From: Virgisporangium aliadipatigenens
GTDB taxonomy: Bacteria > Actinomycetota > Actinomycetes > Mycobacteriales > Micromonosporaceae
Direction of reading: 5' to 3'
DNA length: 64,000 nt
NCBI RefSeq assembly: GCF_016863615.1
Contig: NZ_BOPF01000010.1
Span: 62,001-126,000 of the forward strand
Shown here piece by piece: positions 16,476 through 24,743 of the stretch; position 1 is the first letter of the stretch, and each line of letters opens with the position of its first letter. The position numbers and the translations under genes are program-made. The notes beneath the pieces are model-generated. The model was not told the origin of the DNA, did not search any database, and saw nothing but the letters and a program-made list of their open reading frames with translations.

Positions 16476-16898
16476 ATGGAACGACCCATCGGCTACTGGC
16501 TCAAGCGACTGGACGGCCGGATCGAGACGGCGTTCGCGCGGGTGCTCGCCGGCGAGCAGCTGACCCGGCGGCACTGGCAGCTGCTGAACGTCGTCCGCGA
16601 GACCCCGCGCGACGCGGCCGGGATCGCCGGGGCGCTGCACCCGTTCACGGGGGTGGACGAGACGCTCGACGGGCTGACCCGACGCGGCTGGATCGCCGGC
16701 GACGACGCCGGGCGCTACGGGCTCACGCCCGCCGGCGTGGCCGGATACGCCGCCGTGGCGGAGAAGGCACACGCGATGCGCGCCGCCATGGCCGACGGCG
16801 TGACGGAGGACGACTACCGCACGACGCTGCGCGTCCTGCGCCGCATGACCGACAACCTGGCCCCGGGGCCGGACGGTGCACAAGAGGGCGACGAGTGA
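16476..16898 (+). CDS. MarR-like winged-helix protein
   Basis: 140 residues starting MERPIGYWLKRLDGRIE, with a strong AGGAGG six nt upstream of the ATG. The order helix - LTRRHWQLLNVV - helix - TLDGLTRRGWIAGDDAGRYGLTPAG (wing) - C-terminal helix with RRMTDNL matches small MarR-like proteins. The HTH is shorter than in its divergent partner, which suggests two regulators of different specificity sharing one control region. A weak hairpin separates it from the convergent BrkB gene. Confidence 0.8.
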   Translation: MERPIGYWLKRLDGRIETAFARVLAGEQLTRRHWQLLNVVRETPRDAAGIAGALHPFTGVDETLDGLTRRGWIAGDDAGRYGLTPAGVAGYAAVAEKAHAMRAAMADGVTEDDYRTTLRVLRRMTDNLAPGPDGAQEGDE

Positions 16899-16899
16899 G

Positions 16900-16923
16900 C
16901 CGCCGGCCACGTAATACCGGCGG
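16900..16923. terminator. Hairpin between convergent genes
   Basis: CCGCCGG and CCGGCGG pair over a 10-nt AT-containing loop directly after the MarR-like stop and before the BrkB stop on the other strand; a modest bidirectional terminator candidate. Confidence 0.5.
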
Positions 16924-16925
16924 AG

Positions 16926-17927
16926 TTAGGTGGCGGGGGTGGTTTCGGGCGCGGCCGAGGGGGATTCGGAGTCGAGCGGCTCCCACTCGTCCGGTTCGGC
17001 CGGCTCGGCGACCCCGACCCGCAGCCCCTCGAGCTGAGCCGCGAACGCCAGCCCCAGGAAGAGCGAGATCCCCGTGAGGTTGGCCCACAGCAGCAGCGCC
17101 ATGATCCCGGCCAGCGCCCCGTACGTGGAGTAGAACGCGTCGCTGCTCCGCACGTAGATCGCCAGCATGATCGACACCAGCCACCACAGCACCGTCGCGA
17201 GCCCGGCCCCGAACAGCAGCCACGACAGCGCGGGCTGGCAGCGGCGCGGCGAGTGCCGGAAGAGCACCCCCACGGACAGCACCGTCAGCGCCAGGCTGAC
17301 CGGCCACCGCACGATGTCGAACGTCGTGTGCATCCACGGCGACCAGGCGTACCACCTGTCCAGCGACGCGCCGACCGCCTCACCGGCCACCAGCAGCACG
17401 AAGCCGCCGGCCGCCGGGATGCCGGCCACGATCGCCAGGACGAACGCCCGCAGGTACTTCCACTGCACCGGCCGGTCGCGTTCGACGCCGTAGATGCGGT
17501 TGGCGCCGCGTTCGATCTGGGCGATGGCGCTGGTGAGCGCGAACAGCCCGGTGATCAGGCCGAGCGTCAGGGCCACCTCGCCCGCCTCCTCGGCACCCTC
17601 GGTGTCGAGCAGGAGTTCGCTGACGATGCCCTCGCTGGTGCCCGGCGTGAGGGCCAGCACGACGTCCGCCACCACCCGGCCGCCCTCCTCGACGCCCAGG
17701 TCGCTGGCGAGCCCGACGAGCGCGATGAGGAACGGCACGGTGGCGAGACAGATCTGCAGCCCCAGCGCCCGGGCGTGGGAGAACCCGTCGCCGTAGCGGA
17801 ACCGCACGAAGGCGTCGACGAACAACCGCCATCCGCCGTACCTGCGCAGCGTGTGCCACGCGTCGTCGGCGGACAGCTGGTCGTCGTCCATCGTCCGGGT
17901 CTCCGGGACCCTGACCGTGCTGCTCAT
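16926..17927 (-). CDS. YihY/BrkB-family membrane protein
   Basis: 333 residues with about six transmembrane helices and acidic N- and C-terminal tails (C-terminal EPAEPDEWEPLDSE). It matches the YihY/virulence-factor-BrkB family: helix 1 with ARALGLQICLATVPFLIAL, IYGVERDRPVQWKYLRA, and SSDAFYSTYGALAGIMALLLWANLTGISLFLG near the end. Role not firmly known; transport and envelope functions have been suggested. ATG at 17927 chosen; a GTG four codons upstream is possible. It begins only 29 nt after the Enzyme I stop on the same strand and may be read with the PTS operon. Confidence 0.88.
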   Translation of the reverse strand: MSSTVRVPETRTMDDDQLSADDAWHTLRRYGGWRLFVDAFVRFRYGDGFSHARALGLQICLATVPFLIALVGLASDLGVEEGGRVVADVVLALTPGTSEGIVSELLLDTEGAEEAGEVALTLGLITGLFALTSAIAQIERGANRIYGVERDRPVQWKYLRAFVLAIVAGIPAAGGFVLLVAGEAVGASLDRWYAWSPWMHTTFDIVRWPVSLALTVLSVGVLFRHSPRRCQPALSWLLFGAGLATVLWWLVSIMLAIYVRSSDAFYSTYGALAGIMALLLWANLTGISLFLGLAFAAQLEGLRVGVAEPAEPDEWEPLDSESPSAAPETTPAT

Positions 17928-17956
17928 CTGCTGGCACACTCGCTCATAGGGAGAAG

Positions 17957-19597
17957 CTAGCTGAGCACCGATCTAGCGGCAGCGGCGTCCTCCGCCGCGA
18001 GCGCGGCCTTGGCGATCTCCGCGCATTCGGCCAGCGTGTACCGGGCCAACGACTCCCGCACCGCCGGCACGCTGCGTGGCGACATCGACAGGCTGCTGAT
18101 GCCCAGGCCGGTCAGCACCACCGCGAGCCCGGGATCCGAGGCCGCCTCGCCGCACACGCCCACCGACCTGCCGGCCGCCTTGCCCGCCGCCGCGCAGGTG
18201 GCGATCAGTTCGAGCAGTGCGGGCTGCCACGGGTCGAGAAGTTCGGCCAGCTCGCCGCACATCCGGTCGGCGGCGAAGGTGTACTGGCTGAGGTCGTTCG
18301 TGCCGATGCTGAGGAAGTCGACACCGCGCAGCATCGCGGCCGACCGCAGGGCAGCGGCCGGGACCTCGATCATCACGCCGGCCGTCGCGATGCCCGCCGC
18401 GCGGCACTCCTCCGCGAAGCGCGCACCCTCCGCCGGGGTGGAGATCATCGGCGCCATCACCCAGACGTCCGCGTCCGTCGTCCGGGCCGCCTCCGCAATG
18501 GCTTTCAGTTGGGAACGGAGGACAGCCGGCCGCTTCTCCGCGATGCGGATTCCGCGCACCCCCAGGGCAGGGTTGGGCTCGTCATCGGGAGTGATGAACG
18601 GCAGCGGCTTGTCGGCACCGGCGTCGAGCGTGCGCACGACCACCTTCCGCGAGCCCATCGCCTCGAACACCGCCCGGTACGCCTCGACCTGTTCGTCGAA
18701 CGACGGTTCCTCGGCGCGGTCGAGGTAGAGCAGCTCGGTGCGGAACAGCCCGATGCCCTCCACGCCGTCGCCGAGCCCACCGGCGAGGTCCTTCGCCGAA
18801 CCGACGTTCGCGAGCAGCTGCACGCCGTGGCCGTCGGCGGTGCGCCCCGGCCCGCTGCTGGCGGCCAGGGCGGCCCGGCGCGCGGTCTCCCGTGCGGTGC
18901 TCTCGGCGACCTCCTCGGCGGTGACGCCCACCCGCACCTCGCCCGTGCTGCCGTCGACCGTCACCGGCATGCCGTCCACGACGGTCAGGATGTCGGGGCA
19001 GCGAACGACGGCCGGCAGGCCCAGCCCGCGGGCCAGGATCGCCGTGTGGCTGGTCGGGCCGCCGGCCGCGGTCACCAGCGCCACCACGCTCCGCGGGTCG
19101 AGTCCGGCGGTGTCGGCGGGGGAGAGGTCGTTCGCCACGAGTACGAACGGGTGACCGGGCGAGGGGATCCCCGGCATGGACCGGCCGAGGGCCACGGCGA
19201 CCGCCCGGTCCCGAAGGTCGTCGAGGTCGGCGACGCGTTCGGCGAGATAACCGCCGGCCGCCTCGAACGCCGCCCGGTGCACCGCGATGGCCGCGTCGAT
19301 CGCGTGCGCGGCATCGGCACCGCCCCGGATCTCCTCCTCCACGGCATCCGCGAGCGCGGGGTCGGCGGCCATCATCGACTGGGCGTTGAGGATCTGTCCG
19401 GCCGGCGAGTCCCCGGCCGCCCGCGCACGACGTTCCAGATCAGCGGAAACGTCGGCGAGGGCGGCCCGGCCCCGCGCCACCTCGCTGTCCACGTCGGACA
19501 CCGCGGTGGGCGGGGGCAACTCGGGCGGGGGAGCCACGGAGTAGACCGGCCCCGCGGCGAACCCGGGAGAGACCCCGATCCCCTTGAGGGAGGTCAT
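17957..19597 (-). CDS. ptsI: Phosphoenolpyruvate-protein phosphotransferase (PTS Enzyme I)
   Basis: 546 residues. Enzyme I takes phosphate from PEP onto a histidine and passes it to HPr, the first step of PTS sugar uptake. The phosphorylated H184 lies in GGPTSHTAILARGLGLPAVV; the C-terminal PEP-binding barrel has EGIGLFRTELLYLDR, GIEVPAA-type IMIEVP, SIGTNDLSQYT and the active-site C482 in VGVCGEAASDP. Length is slightly below the family norm. It overlaps the HPr stop as ATGA, and is the last PTS gene of the operon. All catalytic residues seem intact. Confidence 0.97.
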   Translation of the reverse strand: MTSLKGIGVSPGFAAGPVYSVAPPPELPPPTAVSDVDSEVARGRAALADVSADLERRARAAGDSPAGQILNAQSMMAADPALADAVEEEIRGGADAAHAIDAAIAVHRAAFEAAGGYLAERVADLDDLRDRAVAVALGRSMPGIPSPGHPFVLVANDLSPADTAGLDPRSVVALVTAAGGPTSHTAILARGLGLPAVVRCPDILTVVDGMPVTVDGSTGEVRVGVTAEEVAESTARETARRAALAASSGPGRTADGHGVQLLANVGSAKDLAGGLGDGVEGIGLFRTELLYLDRAEEPSFDEQVEAYRAVFEAMGSRKVVVRTLDAGADKPLPFITPDDEPNPALGVRGIRIAEKRPAVLRSQLKAIAEAARTTDADVWVMAPMISTPAEGARFAEECRAAGIATAGVMIEVPAAALRSAAMLRGVDFLSIGTNDLSQYTFAADRMCGELAELLDPWQPALLELIATCAAAGKAAGRSVGVCGEAASDPGLAVVLTGLGISSLSMSPRSVPAVRESLARYTLAECAEIAKAALAAEDAAAARSVLS

Positions 19598-19881
19598 GAC
19601 GCTGTTGACTCTTCGGCGTCGAGGTTCTGCTCCAGCAGGTCCGCGAGCGCGTCGACGGCCTCCTGGGCACCGTCACCGTCGGCGGCCTCGAGGGTCACCT
19701 CGGTGCCGTGCTTCGCCCCGAGCGACAGCACCGACAGCATGCTGCGCGCGGGAACGGGCTTTTTCTCGCCGGTCCGGATGGTCACCGGAACGGGCTGGGC
19801 GGCCGCCGCCGCGACGAAGAGCGCGGCGGGGCGGGCGTGCAAACCGCTGGTCGAACCGATGGTGACGGTGCGGGAGGGCAT
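19594..19881 (-). CDS. ptsH: Phosphocarrier protein HPr
   Basis: 95 residues. The active-site H15 sits in GLHARPAALFV; the regulatory serine-region is ARSMLSVLSLG (S47 at the classical Ser46 position), though HPr kinase is not expected in actinobacteria. It accepts phosphate from Enzyme I and gives it to EIIA. It lies 14 nt after the dehydrogenase gene and overlaps ptsI by ATGA, so the operon carries its own general PTS proteins. Confidence 0.97.
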   Translation of the reverse strand: MPSRTVTIGSTSGLHARPAALFVAAAAAQPVPVTIRTGEKKPVPARSMLSVLSLGAKHGTEVTLEAADGDGAQEAVDALADLLEQNLDAEESTAS

Positions 19882-19895
19882 GGCGGGGTCCTCTC

Positions 19896-20936
19896 TCAGG
19901 GCTCGATGGTGACCTTGATCGCTTCGCCGCGCGCGACGATGTCGAACGCCTCCAGGGCGCGGTCGAGCGGCAGCCGGTGCGTGATCAGATCGGAGACCGG
20001 GACCTCGCCCGACGCGATCAGGCGCAGCGCCTCGGCGTTGTGCGACGGCGCCGAACCGTTGGCGCCGACGACGGTCAGCTCCCGGTAGTGCACCAGGTTC
20101 GAGTCGAGCGTGATCGTCGGCTTGTCCTTCGGCAGGCCGCCGAAGAGGCTGATCCGCGCGCTGCGGGCGGCCATCTGGATGGCCTGTTCCTGCGCGGCAC
20201 CCGATGCGGCGGCCGTGATGATGACGTCGGCGCCCCGCCCGTCGGTCAGCTTGAGCACGGCGTCCACGACGTCGGTCTCGCTGCCGCAGATCGCGGCGTC
20301 CGGGTGGACCAGCCCGGCCGCGAGGTCGAGCCGCTCGCGGTTGAGGTCGACGAGGAACACGCGGTTCGCGCCGCGCGCGCGGGCCAGCCGCACGTGCAGG
20401 CAGCCGATCGGGCCGGAGCCGATGATGACGACGTCGTCGCCGGGGCCGACGTTCGCCAGCTCCTGGCCGTTGAGCACGCAGGCGAGCGGCTCGGCGACGG
20501 ACGCCTCGGCGAAGCCCACCCCGTCCGGGATGCGGTTGAGGCCGTTGACGGCGAGCACCTTGGCCGGAACGACGACGTACTCGGCGAACCCGCCGTCGTA
20601 CTGGTATCCGATCGACTCCTGGTGCGCGCAGACGCTCATCCGGCCGCGGGTGCACTCGCCGCAGGTGCCGTCCGGGACGGCGGCGATGATCTGCACCCGG
20701 TCGCCGACGGCCCAGCCCTCGACCCCTTCACCGAGTTCGCTGACCTCGCCGGCGATCTCGTGCCCCATCACCCGCGGCGGCGTGATGTTCTGGTGCCCGA
20801 ACTTCGAGATCTTCACGTCGGTGCCGCAGGTGGAGCAGTTGCGCACCCGTACCTGGACGTCGCCGGGGCCTGGGGTCGGGACCGGGGCGTCCTCGATGCG
20901 GACGTCGCCGGGAGCGTGGAATCGGACCACCTTCAT
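19896..20936 (-). CDS. Zinc-dependent medium-chain polyol(-phosphate) dehydrogenase
   Basis: 346 residues of the MDR alcohol/sorbitol dehydrogenase family. Catalytic zinc ligands C37 (NCSTCGTD), H59-E60 (MGHEIAG) and E in VAEPLAC; NAD-binding GSGPIG. The structural-zinc lobe reads TCGECTRGRMSVC, with three Cys (C92, C95, C103) instead of four and a shortened loop. Within a PTS operon next to a 1-phosphofructokinase it probably oxidises the imported polyol phosphate to a ketose phosphate, like galactitol-phosphate dehydrogenase GatD of the same family. Overlaps EIIA as ATGA. Exact substrate not readable. Confidence 0.85.
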   Translation of the reverse strand: MKVVRFHAPGDVRIEDAPVPTPGPGDVQVRVRNCSTCGTDVKISKFGHQNITPPRVMGHEIAGEVSELGEGVEGWAVGDRVQIIAAVPDGTCGECTRGRMSVCAHQESIGYQYDGGFAEYVVVPAKVLAVNGLNRIPDGVGFAEASVAEPLACVLNGQELANVGPGDDVVIIGSGPIGCLHVRLARARGANRVFLVDLNRERLDLAAGLVHPDAAICGSETDVVDAVLKLTDGRGADVIITAAASGAAQEQAIQMAARSARISLFGGLPKDKPTITLDSNLVHYRELTVVGANGSAPSHNAEALRLIASGEVPVSDLITHRLPLDRALEAFDIVARGEAIKVTIEP

Positions 20937-21385
20937 GAAGCGGAACCCTCTCGCATGGGTGCTAGTAGTTGCAGTACCTGATCTGGTTCGGTCGCGTTGC
21001 GCAGCTCGGCGGCCTGGTCGGGATCCATGAGGATCTCCGCGAGCGCGGCGAGCAGCGCCACGTGGCCGTCGCCCTTGGCGGCGATGGCCACGCACACGGT
21101 GACCCGCTCGCCGTCCCAGTCGACGCCGTCGGGGAAACGGAGCACCGCGAGCGCGTCGCGCCGCACGGCCTCCTTGCCGGCGAGGGTGCCGTGCGGGATG
21201 GCGACACCCTCACCGATGTAGGTCGAGACGGAACGCTCGCGGGCCAGCATCGCGTCGACGTACGAGCCGTCGGTCGCACCGATCTCCACGAACGTCTCGC
21301 CGCACTGGCGGATCGCGTCGGCCCGGTCGGCCGCGGTGGCGGCGAGCCGGATGGCCCGCCGCTCCAGCAGTTCTTCCTCAGCCAC
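20933..21385 (-). CDS. mtlF: PTS mannitol-type EIIA component
   Basis: About 150 residues from the GTG at 21385, which overlaps the EIIB stop by 8 nt; another GTG at 21397 would add four residues. The phosphorylation site H65 lies in GEGVAIPHGTL, the EIIA signature of the mannitol/fructose class. It transfers phosphate from HPr to the EIIB cysteine. Stop overlaps the dehydrogenase start (ATGA). Confidence 0.93.
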   Translation of the reverse strand: MAEEELLERRAIRLAATAADRADAIRQCGETFVEIGATDGSYVDAMLARERSVSTYIGEGVAIPHGTLAGKEAVRRDALAVLRFPDGVDWDGERVTVCVAIAAKGDGHVALLAALAEILMDPDQAAELRNATEPDQVLQLLAPMREGSAS

Positions 21386-21689
21386 GGATGTCGCCACCCG
21401 TCTGGATCGCCTTGACCACCGCCGCGGCGGCCGGGTCGCCGATGAACACCTGGATGGGCACGATCACCTTGTCCGGCGCGCTCGCCCGGGCCCGATCGGC
21501 CAGCCCCTTGTGGCAGATGACCACGTCGGCGTCGGCCGGGATCGAGTTGACCGGGGTGTGCTCGACGGTGACGGCGTTCGCCTTGAGTTGCTTGCGCAGC
21601 ATGCTGGCGAGCATCACGCTGCTGCCCATTCCGGCGTCGCAGGCGACGACGACCTTCTTGACTTCCTTGCCGCTGATGGTGGTGGTCAT
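21378..21689 (-). CDS. PTS mannitol-type EIIB component
   Basis: 103 residues. The phosphocysteine C17 lies in VVACDAGMGSSVMLASMLRK, the mannitol-class EIIB loop. As a separate cytoplasmic protein it passes phosphate to the substrate held by EIIC. It starts 7 nt after the EIIC stop. In many bacteria EIIB is fused to EIIC as MtlA; here A, B and C are three separate genes. Confidence 0.93.
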   Translation of the reverse strand: MTTTISGKEVKKVVVACDAGMGSSVMLASMLRKQLKANAVTVEHTPVNSIPADADVVICHKGLADRARASAPDKVIVPIQVFIGDPAAAAVVKAIQTGGDIRG

Positions 21690-21696
21690 GGCGGAA

Positions 21697-22857
21697 CTAC
21701 ACCTCCGTGGTTGCGCGGTTTGACGTGGTGGGCTGGGTGCCGTTCGCCGAGGGCTCGTCGGCCGCGGTCACTGCCTCGGCCCCTTCCTCCTCGGTCTCCT
21801 CATCCTTCTCCAGCCGGCCGAACCCGAGCAGTGCCGAGTTGACGGCGAAGCTGACGGCGGCGGAGATCAGGATCCCCAGGATGACGCCGAAGTAGCCGCC
21901 CTTGGGCGTGACGGCGAGGTAGGCGAAGATGCTGCCCGGCGCGGGGGAGGCGACCAGGCCGGCACCCGTGATCATGAACGTCGCCACACCGGCGGCGCCA
22001 CCGGCCATCATGCCCAGGATCAGGCGCGGCTTCATCAGCACGTACGGGAAGTAGATCTCGTGGATCCCGCCGAAGAAGTGGATGACGATGGCGGCGGGGG
22101 TGGTGCCGCGCATCATCTTCGGGCCGAAGAACATGAAGGCGAGCAGGAGGCCGAGACCGGGTCCGGGGTTGGACTCGATCATGAACAGGATGGACTTGCC
22201 CTTCTCCTGCACGTCGGTGACGCCGAGCGGCGTGAACACGCCGTGGTTGATGGCGTTGTTGAGGAACAGCACCTTGGCCGGCTCGACGAGAACGGACGCC
22301 AGCGGCAGCAGGCTGTTGTCGACCAGCCAGTCGACGGCGTTCCCGGCGACCTTGGTGAACCAGTCGACGACCGGGCCGATGAAGTACAGGCCGGGGATCG
22401 CCATGGCACCGCTGATGATGCCGAGCGAGAAGTTGTCGACCAGCATCTCGAAGCCGGGCCTGACCCTGTCCTGGACGAGGCCGTCCCACAGCTTCACGAT
22501 GTAGGCGGTCAGCGGGCCCATGATCATGGCGCCGAGGAACATCGGCACCGTGGAGCCGACGATGACACCGATCGTCGCGACCGCACCGGCGACGGCACCG
22601 CGCTGGCCGTGCACGATCCGGCCGCCGGTGTACCCGATGAGGGTCGGCAGCAGGTAGGTGATCATCGGGCCGACGAGTTCGGCGATCTTGGCGTTGGGGG
22701 TCCAGCCCTTCTCGATGAAGAGGGCGGTGATCAGGCCCCACGCGATGAACGCGCCGATGTTGGGCATGACCATGCCGGCCAGGTGGCCGCCGAACCTCTG
22801 GACGGAGGCCTTGAGACCGGTCCCCGTCACTCTCGGGGTGTAGCTCACGTCGGACAT
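21697..22857 (-). CDS. mtlA: PTS mannitol-type EIIC permease
   Basis: 386 residues with about eight to ten membrane segments and a disordered acidic/Thr-rich tail. It begins with the mannitol-family QRFGGHLAGMVMPNIGAFIAWGLITALF and contains the substrate-site motif HFFGGIHEIYFPYVLMKP, as in MtlA EIIC. It moves the hexitol across the membrane while EIIB phosphorylates it. AAGGAG precedes the ATG. Specificity for mannitol itself is probable by family, but related polyols cannot be excluded in view of the downstream enzymes. Confidence 0.92.
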   Translation of the reverse strand: MSDVSYTPRVTGTGLKASVQRFGGHLAGMVMPNIGAFIAWGLITALFIEKGWTPNAKIAELVGPMITYLLPTLIGYTGGRIVHGQRGAVAGAVATIGVIVGSTVPMFLGAMIMGPLTAYIVKLWDGLVQDRVRPGFEMLVDNFSLGIISGAMAIPGLYFIGPVVDWFTKVAGNAVDWLVDNSLLPLASVLVEPAKVLFLNNAINHGVFTPLGVTDVQEKGKSILFMIESNPGPGLGLLLAFMFFGPKMMRGTTPAAIVIHFFGGIHEIYFPYVLMKPRLILGMMAGGAAGVATFMITGAGLVASPAPGSIFAYLAVTPKGGYFGVILGILISAAVSFAVNSALLGFGRLEKDEETEEEGAEAVTAADEPSANGTQPTTSNRATTEV

Positions 22858-22890
22858 GGGGGGTGGCTCCTTACGCAGGTACGCGAGGGG

Positions 22891-23832
22891 TCAGGGGGTA
22901 GGTAATGGTCGGACCTGGTCCGGCCTGGGGTGGATGCGAACGTGTTGCCGGAGCAGATCGGACGGGCCGGGCATCGTGCTGCCGGGGAGGCTGACCGCAG
23001 CGGCGCCCCACGCCAGCCCTTCGGCCAGGGCCTCGGCGCCGGAGGCGCCCGCCGCGAGGAAGCCGGCGAGGAGGGAATCGCCGGCACCCACCGAACTGCG
23101 TGGCCGTTCGACCGGCGAGTCTCCGGCCACCACCCCGTCGTCGTCGACGAGGACGGCGCCGTCGGCCCCGAGGGAGGCGAGCACCGCACCGGCGCCCCAT
23201 TCCCGCATCTGTCGGGCGGCGTCGATGACGTCACCCAGTGACGTGAGCGGACGGCCGACGGCCTCGGCCAGCTCCTCACGATTGGGCTTGACCAGGGCCG
23301 CGCCGGCGGAGGCCGCCGCCCGCAGGGCCGGTCCGCTGGTGTCGACCGCGAGCCGGACGCCCGCCGCCGTCACCCTCTTGCAGAGCTCGGTGAACGCCTG
23401 CACGGGCAGCCCCGGCGGCACACTGCCGCACGCGACGACCCAGTCAGCGCTGGAGACAACGCCGAGCACCTGGCGGATGACCGCCTCGAACTCCTCCGGC
23501 GACAGGCTCGGCCCCGGTTCGTTGACCTTGGTGACCGTGCCGTCCGGCTCCGCGAGCGTCATGTTCGAGCGGGTCCGGCCCCTGATCGGGACGGCCAGCA
23601 CGTCGACGCCCTCCTGCACCAGCAGGTGGATGAGCTGCGCGCCCTCGTCGCCCCCGCAGGGCACCACGGCCCGGTTGGGAACGCCGTTGGCGAGCAGTGC
23701 GCGCGACACGTTCACCCCTTTGCCGCCGGGGTCGACCTGCGCCGCGGTGGCGCGGATGACCTCTCCCCGGACCAGCTCGTCCACTTCGACGGCGCGGTCC
23801 AGGCTGGGGTTCAGCGTGACGGTGACGATCAT
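22891..23832 (-). CDS. PfkB-family 1-phosphofructokinase (or tagatose-6-phosphate kinase)
   Basis: 313 residues. N-terminal TLNPSLDRAVEV and DPGGKGVNVSRALLANG, and the C-terminal anion-hole/catalytic motif SVGAGDSLLAGFLA, identify the FruK/LacC branch of PfkB kinases. It would phosphorylate fructose-1-phosphate (or tagatose-6-phosphate) to the bisphosphate that enters glycolysis. ATGA overlap with DeoR upstream; 33 nt before EIIC. Its presence with a mannitol-type permease is unusual and hints at the route described in the findings. Confidence 0.9.
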   Translation of the reverse strand: MIVTVTLNPSLDRAVEVDELVRGEVIRATAAQVDPGGKGVNVSRALLANGVPNRAVVPCGGDEGAQLIHLLVQEGVDVLAVPIRGRTRSNMTLAEPDGTVTKVNEPGPSLSPEEFEAVIRQVLGVVSSADWVVACGSVPPGLPVQAFTELCKRVTAAGVRLAVDTSGPALRAAASAGAALVKPNREELAEAVGRPLTSLGDVIDAARQMREWGAGAVLASLGADGAVLVDDDGVVAGDSPVERPRSSVGAGDSLLAGFLAAGASGAEALAEGLAWGAAAVSLPGSTMPGPSDLLRQHVRIHPRPDQVRPLPTP

Positions 23833-24590
23833 GCGCGGACCACCCGGACACCGGCCGCCTCGACGTCGGTGACGAGGTCGTCGTCGAGTCCGGTGTCGGT
23901 GATCAGCAGATCCAGATCGGACAACTGGCCGAACCTCGCCAGGTAGTCATTGCCGATCTTCGTGTGGTCGGCGAGCAGCACCGTGCGGCGGGCCGCCGTG
24001 ATCATGGCCCGCTTGACGGCCGCCTCGGCCGGGTCCGGGGTGGTGAGGCCGCGTTCGACGGAGCAGCCGTTGGCGCCGAGGAACGCCACATCGACGTAAA
24101 GGTCGGCGAGCGGGCGCAGCGCCCAGTCGTCGACCGTCGCGAGGGTGCGTCCGCGTAACCTGCCGCCGAGCAGCAGCACGTTGATGTTGGCGCGCGAGGC
24201 GAGCATCGTCGCGAGGACGGGAGAGTTGACCACCACGGTCAGCTCCCGATCCAGGGGGAGTGCCTGGGCCAGCCGGGCGGTGGTGGTGCCGGCGTCCAGG
24301 ATGATCGCCCCGTCCTCGGGCAGCTCGGACAGGGCCGCCTTGGCGATGCGTTCCTTCTCGACCGTGAGCACCGCGTCCCGGGTGGCGACGGCGGGCTCGA
24401 AGCCGATGCGCTCGACGGGAATCGCTCCGCCGTGGACGCGCCGGAGTACCCCTGCGCGCTCCAACGTGGTGAGATCCCTACGGATAGTTTCTGCCGTGAC
24501 GTTGAGCGTGTCGGCGAGGGCGGCCACGTCGACCCGACCCTCGACTCGCGCCAACCGCAGGATCTCCTGCTGGCGTTCTTCGGCGTACAT
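23829..24590 (-). CDS. DeoR/GlpR-family regulator of the PTS operon
   Basis: 253 residues. N-terminal HTH (EERQQEILRLARVEGRVDVAALADTLNVTAETIRRDLTTLERAGVL, shown here by its start MYAEERQQEILRL) followed by the sugar-phosphate sensor domain with ILDAGTTTARLAQAL and DHTKIGNDYL. Such repressors are released by a phosphorylated intermediate, here plausibly fructose-1-phosphate. First gene of the operon, coupled by ATGA to the kinase; TGTTT repeats upstream are the likely operator. Confidence 0.94.
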   Translation of the reverse strand: MYAEERQQEILRLARVEGRVDVAALADTLNVTAETIRRDLTTLERAGVLRRVHGGAIPVERIGFEPAVATRDAVLTVEKERIAKAALSELPEDGAIILDAGTTTARLAQALPLDRELTVVVNSPVLATMLASRANINVLLLGGRLRGRTLATVDDWALRPLADLYVDVAFLGANGCSVERGLTTPDPAEAAVKRAMITAARRTVLLADHTKIGNDYLARFGQLSDLDLLITDTGLDDDLVTDVEAAGVRVVRA

Positions 24591-24604
24591 GTGGTTTCAC
24601 CGCC

Positions 24605-24643
24605 GTTTCGTTTTGCTTGCGGATTTGTTTACGCCTGTTTGTG
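24605..24643 (-). promoter_or_regulatory. TGTTT repeats upstream of deoR-type gene (operator candidate)
   Basis: An AT-rich leader with repeated TGTTT/GTTTT words; two TGTTT copies at 24626-24630 and 24636-24640 are one helical turn apart. DeoR-type regulators such as corynebacterial SugR bind TGTTTG-like repeats, so this is the likely operator and promoter region of the PTS operon. Confidence 0.5.
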
Positions 24644-24695
24644 TGGGCCGTCAAGGCCAAGTTTGGCGTCGATTTCCCTGAACGGGCACAGCAAG

Positions 24696-24724
24696 AAGGC
24701 CGCGGAGCTGGGCTCCACGGCCTT
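24696..24724 (-). terminator. Terminator hairpin after the NTPase gene
   Basis: On the minus strand AAGGCCGTGGAG pairs with CTCCGCGGCCTT across a 5-nt loop (one internal mismatch), followed by CTTGCT. It lies 20 nt past the stop of the 684-residue NTPase gene. Confidence 0.7.
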
Positions 24725-24743
24725 ACATGTATGAATTGTGCGG

